NCBI GenBank assembly: GCA_021776095.1
Contig: JAJFGO010000018.1
Coordinates: 1-53,776 of the forward strand
Direction: 5' to 3'
Length of the DNA stretch: 53,776 nucleotides
Source: Kiloniellaceae bacterium
GTDB lineage: Bacteria; Pseudomonadota; Alphaproteobacteria; Kiloniellales; J153
Below, one piece after another: positions 53,313-53,776 of the stretch. Each line of letters begins with the position of its first letter. Within the stretch, counting starts at the first letter, position 1. The notes below the pieces were generated by a model that was not told the DNA's origin, did no database searches, and saw only the letters and a list, made by a program, of their open reading frames with translations. Made by a program: the position numbers and the translations under genes.

Positions 53313-53776
53313 TCAGCCCCCGGCGGCGCGCTTGTCCAGGAGGTGGTCCAGCCAGTCCGGGTCCATCTCGGGGACCGAGGAGAGCAATAGGTCCGTGTAT
53401 TCGTGATGGGGCGGGGTCAGGACCTCGCCTTTGCCGCCTTGTTCGACCACGCGGCCGCGCAGCATGACCACGATCTCGTCGGAAATCGCTCTGACCGTCG
53501 CCAAGTCGTGGGTGATGAAGAGGTAGGAGACCTCCAACTCGTCCTGAATCCGTTGCAGCAGCTTCAGGATCTCCTCGGCGACCAATTGGTCCAAGGCCGA
53601 GGTGACCTCGTCGCAGATGATCAATTCCGGCTCCGCCGCCAAGGCGCGGGCGATGCAGATGCGTTGTTTCTGGCCGCCGGATAGTTCGCCCGGCAAGCGG
53701 TCGGCGAAATCGGTCGGCAACTCGATCATCTCCAGAAGCTCGCGCACGCGCTGATTGCGGGCCGAAGCGTCCATAC
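53313..53776 (-). CDS. Oligopeptide/dipeptide-type ABC ATPase, C-terminal part
   Basis: The frame is open to the right edge, so the N-terminal part with Walker A is outside the window. The visible 154 codons show the signature LSGGQKQRICIARAL, Walker B ELIICDEVTSALD, the switch His LFITHDLATVR and a C-terminal segment EVLTPPHHEYTDLLLSSVPEMDP typical of the OppD/OppF/DppD group. It would power import of peptides or related compounds, in keeping with the amide and peptide hydrolase genes to its left. About 150 bp between it and the ALDH gene hold nothing I recognise. Confidence 0.9.
   Translation of the reverse strand, partial: MDASARNQRVRELLEMIELPTDFADRLPGELSGGQKQRICIARALAAEPELIICDEVTSALDQLVAEEILKLLQRIQDELEVSYLFITHDLATVRAISDEIVVMLRGRVVEQGGKGEVLTPPHHEYTDLLLSSVPEMDPDWLDHLLDKRAAGG

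Overview
The window is about 53.8 kb of uniformly GC-rich, gene-dense DNA. Product types and gene order suggest a denitrifying alphaproteobacterium, probably of the Rhodospirillales group. This is inferred from gene content; there is no rRNA or other marker here to confirm it. Both ends cut through genes: an IlvD/Edd dehydratase on the left and an oligopeptide-type ABC ATPase on the right.

The first half (about 1.65-27.25 kb) is a nitrite/nitric oxide respiration island. It opens with a Crp/Fnr regulator of the DNR/NnrR kind and a DUF4202 gene. Next is an SCO-like copper chaperone, two tiny membrane proteins, a CuA-bearing subunit II and a heme-copper subunit I. In subunit I the usual active-site Tyr of helix VI is replaced by Gln, so I read the complex as a CuA-type nitric oxide reductase (sNOR/eNOR-like) rather than an oxidase. 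A heme O synthase and a second SCO protein follow. Then comes an unusual cytochrome b - 2x[4Fe-4S] - MvhD/FlpD-like fusion, a small anchored protein and a hemerythrin. An apparently unrelated block (lipoprotein, PLP enzyme, CHASE4 histidine kinase) separates this from nnrS-nirI. nirI is divergent from nirS (cytochrome cd1 nitrite reductase), which leads a complete heme d1 assembly operon: nirE, C, F, DL, G, H, J, N and a CbiX-like chelatase. Three FNR/DNR-type boxes lie in front of the SCO gene, in front of the reductase genes and between nirI and nirS. They match the recognition helix of the local regulator. Together these genes would take nitrite to NO (NirS) and NO to N2O (the CuA enzyme), with regulation, cofactor synthesis and NO handling encoded on the spot. 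No nosZ is present.

The middle (27.3-35.2 kb) holds a PhyH-type dioxygenase, an Uup-like ABC-F ATPase, a DksA/TraR zinc-finger protein, and a D-amino-acid dehydrogenase next to a TAXI-type TRAP transporter.

The right part (35.3-53.8 kb) is catabolic. It has a set of overlapping FAD/[2Fe-2S] dehydrogenase subunits of the opine/hydroxyproline dehydrogenase type, with a broken duplicate of one of them. An NMT1/SsuABC-like ABC transporter follows, then a run of C-N hydrolases (acetamidase/formamidase, M20 peptidase, amidase, M81/MlrC peptidase, gamma-glutamyltransferase). It ends with a GIY-YIG gene bracketed by inverted repeat hairpins, an aldehyde dehydrogenase and the ABC ATPase. No tRNA, rRNA, CRISPR array or transposase was recognised.
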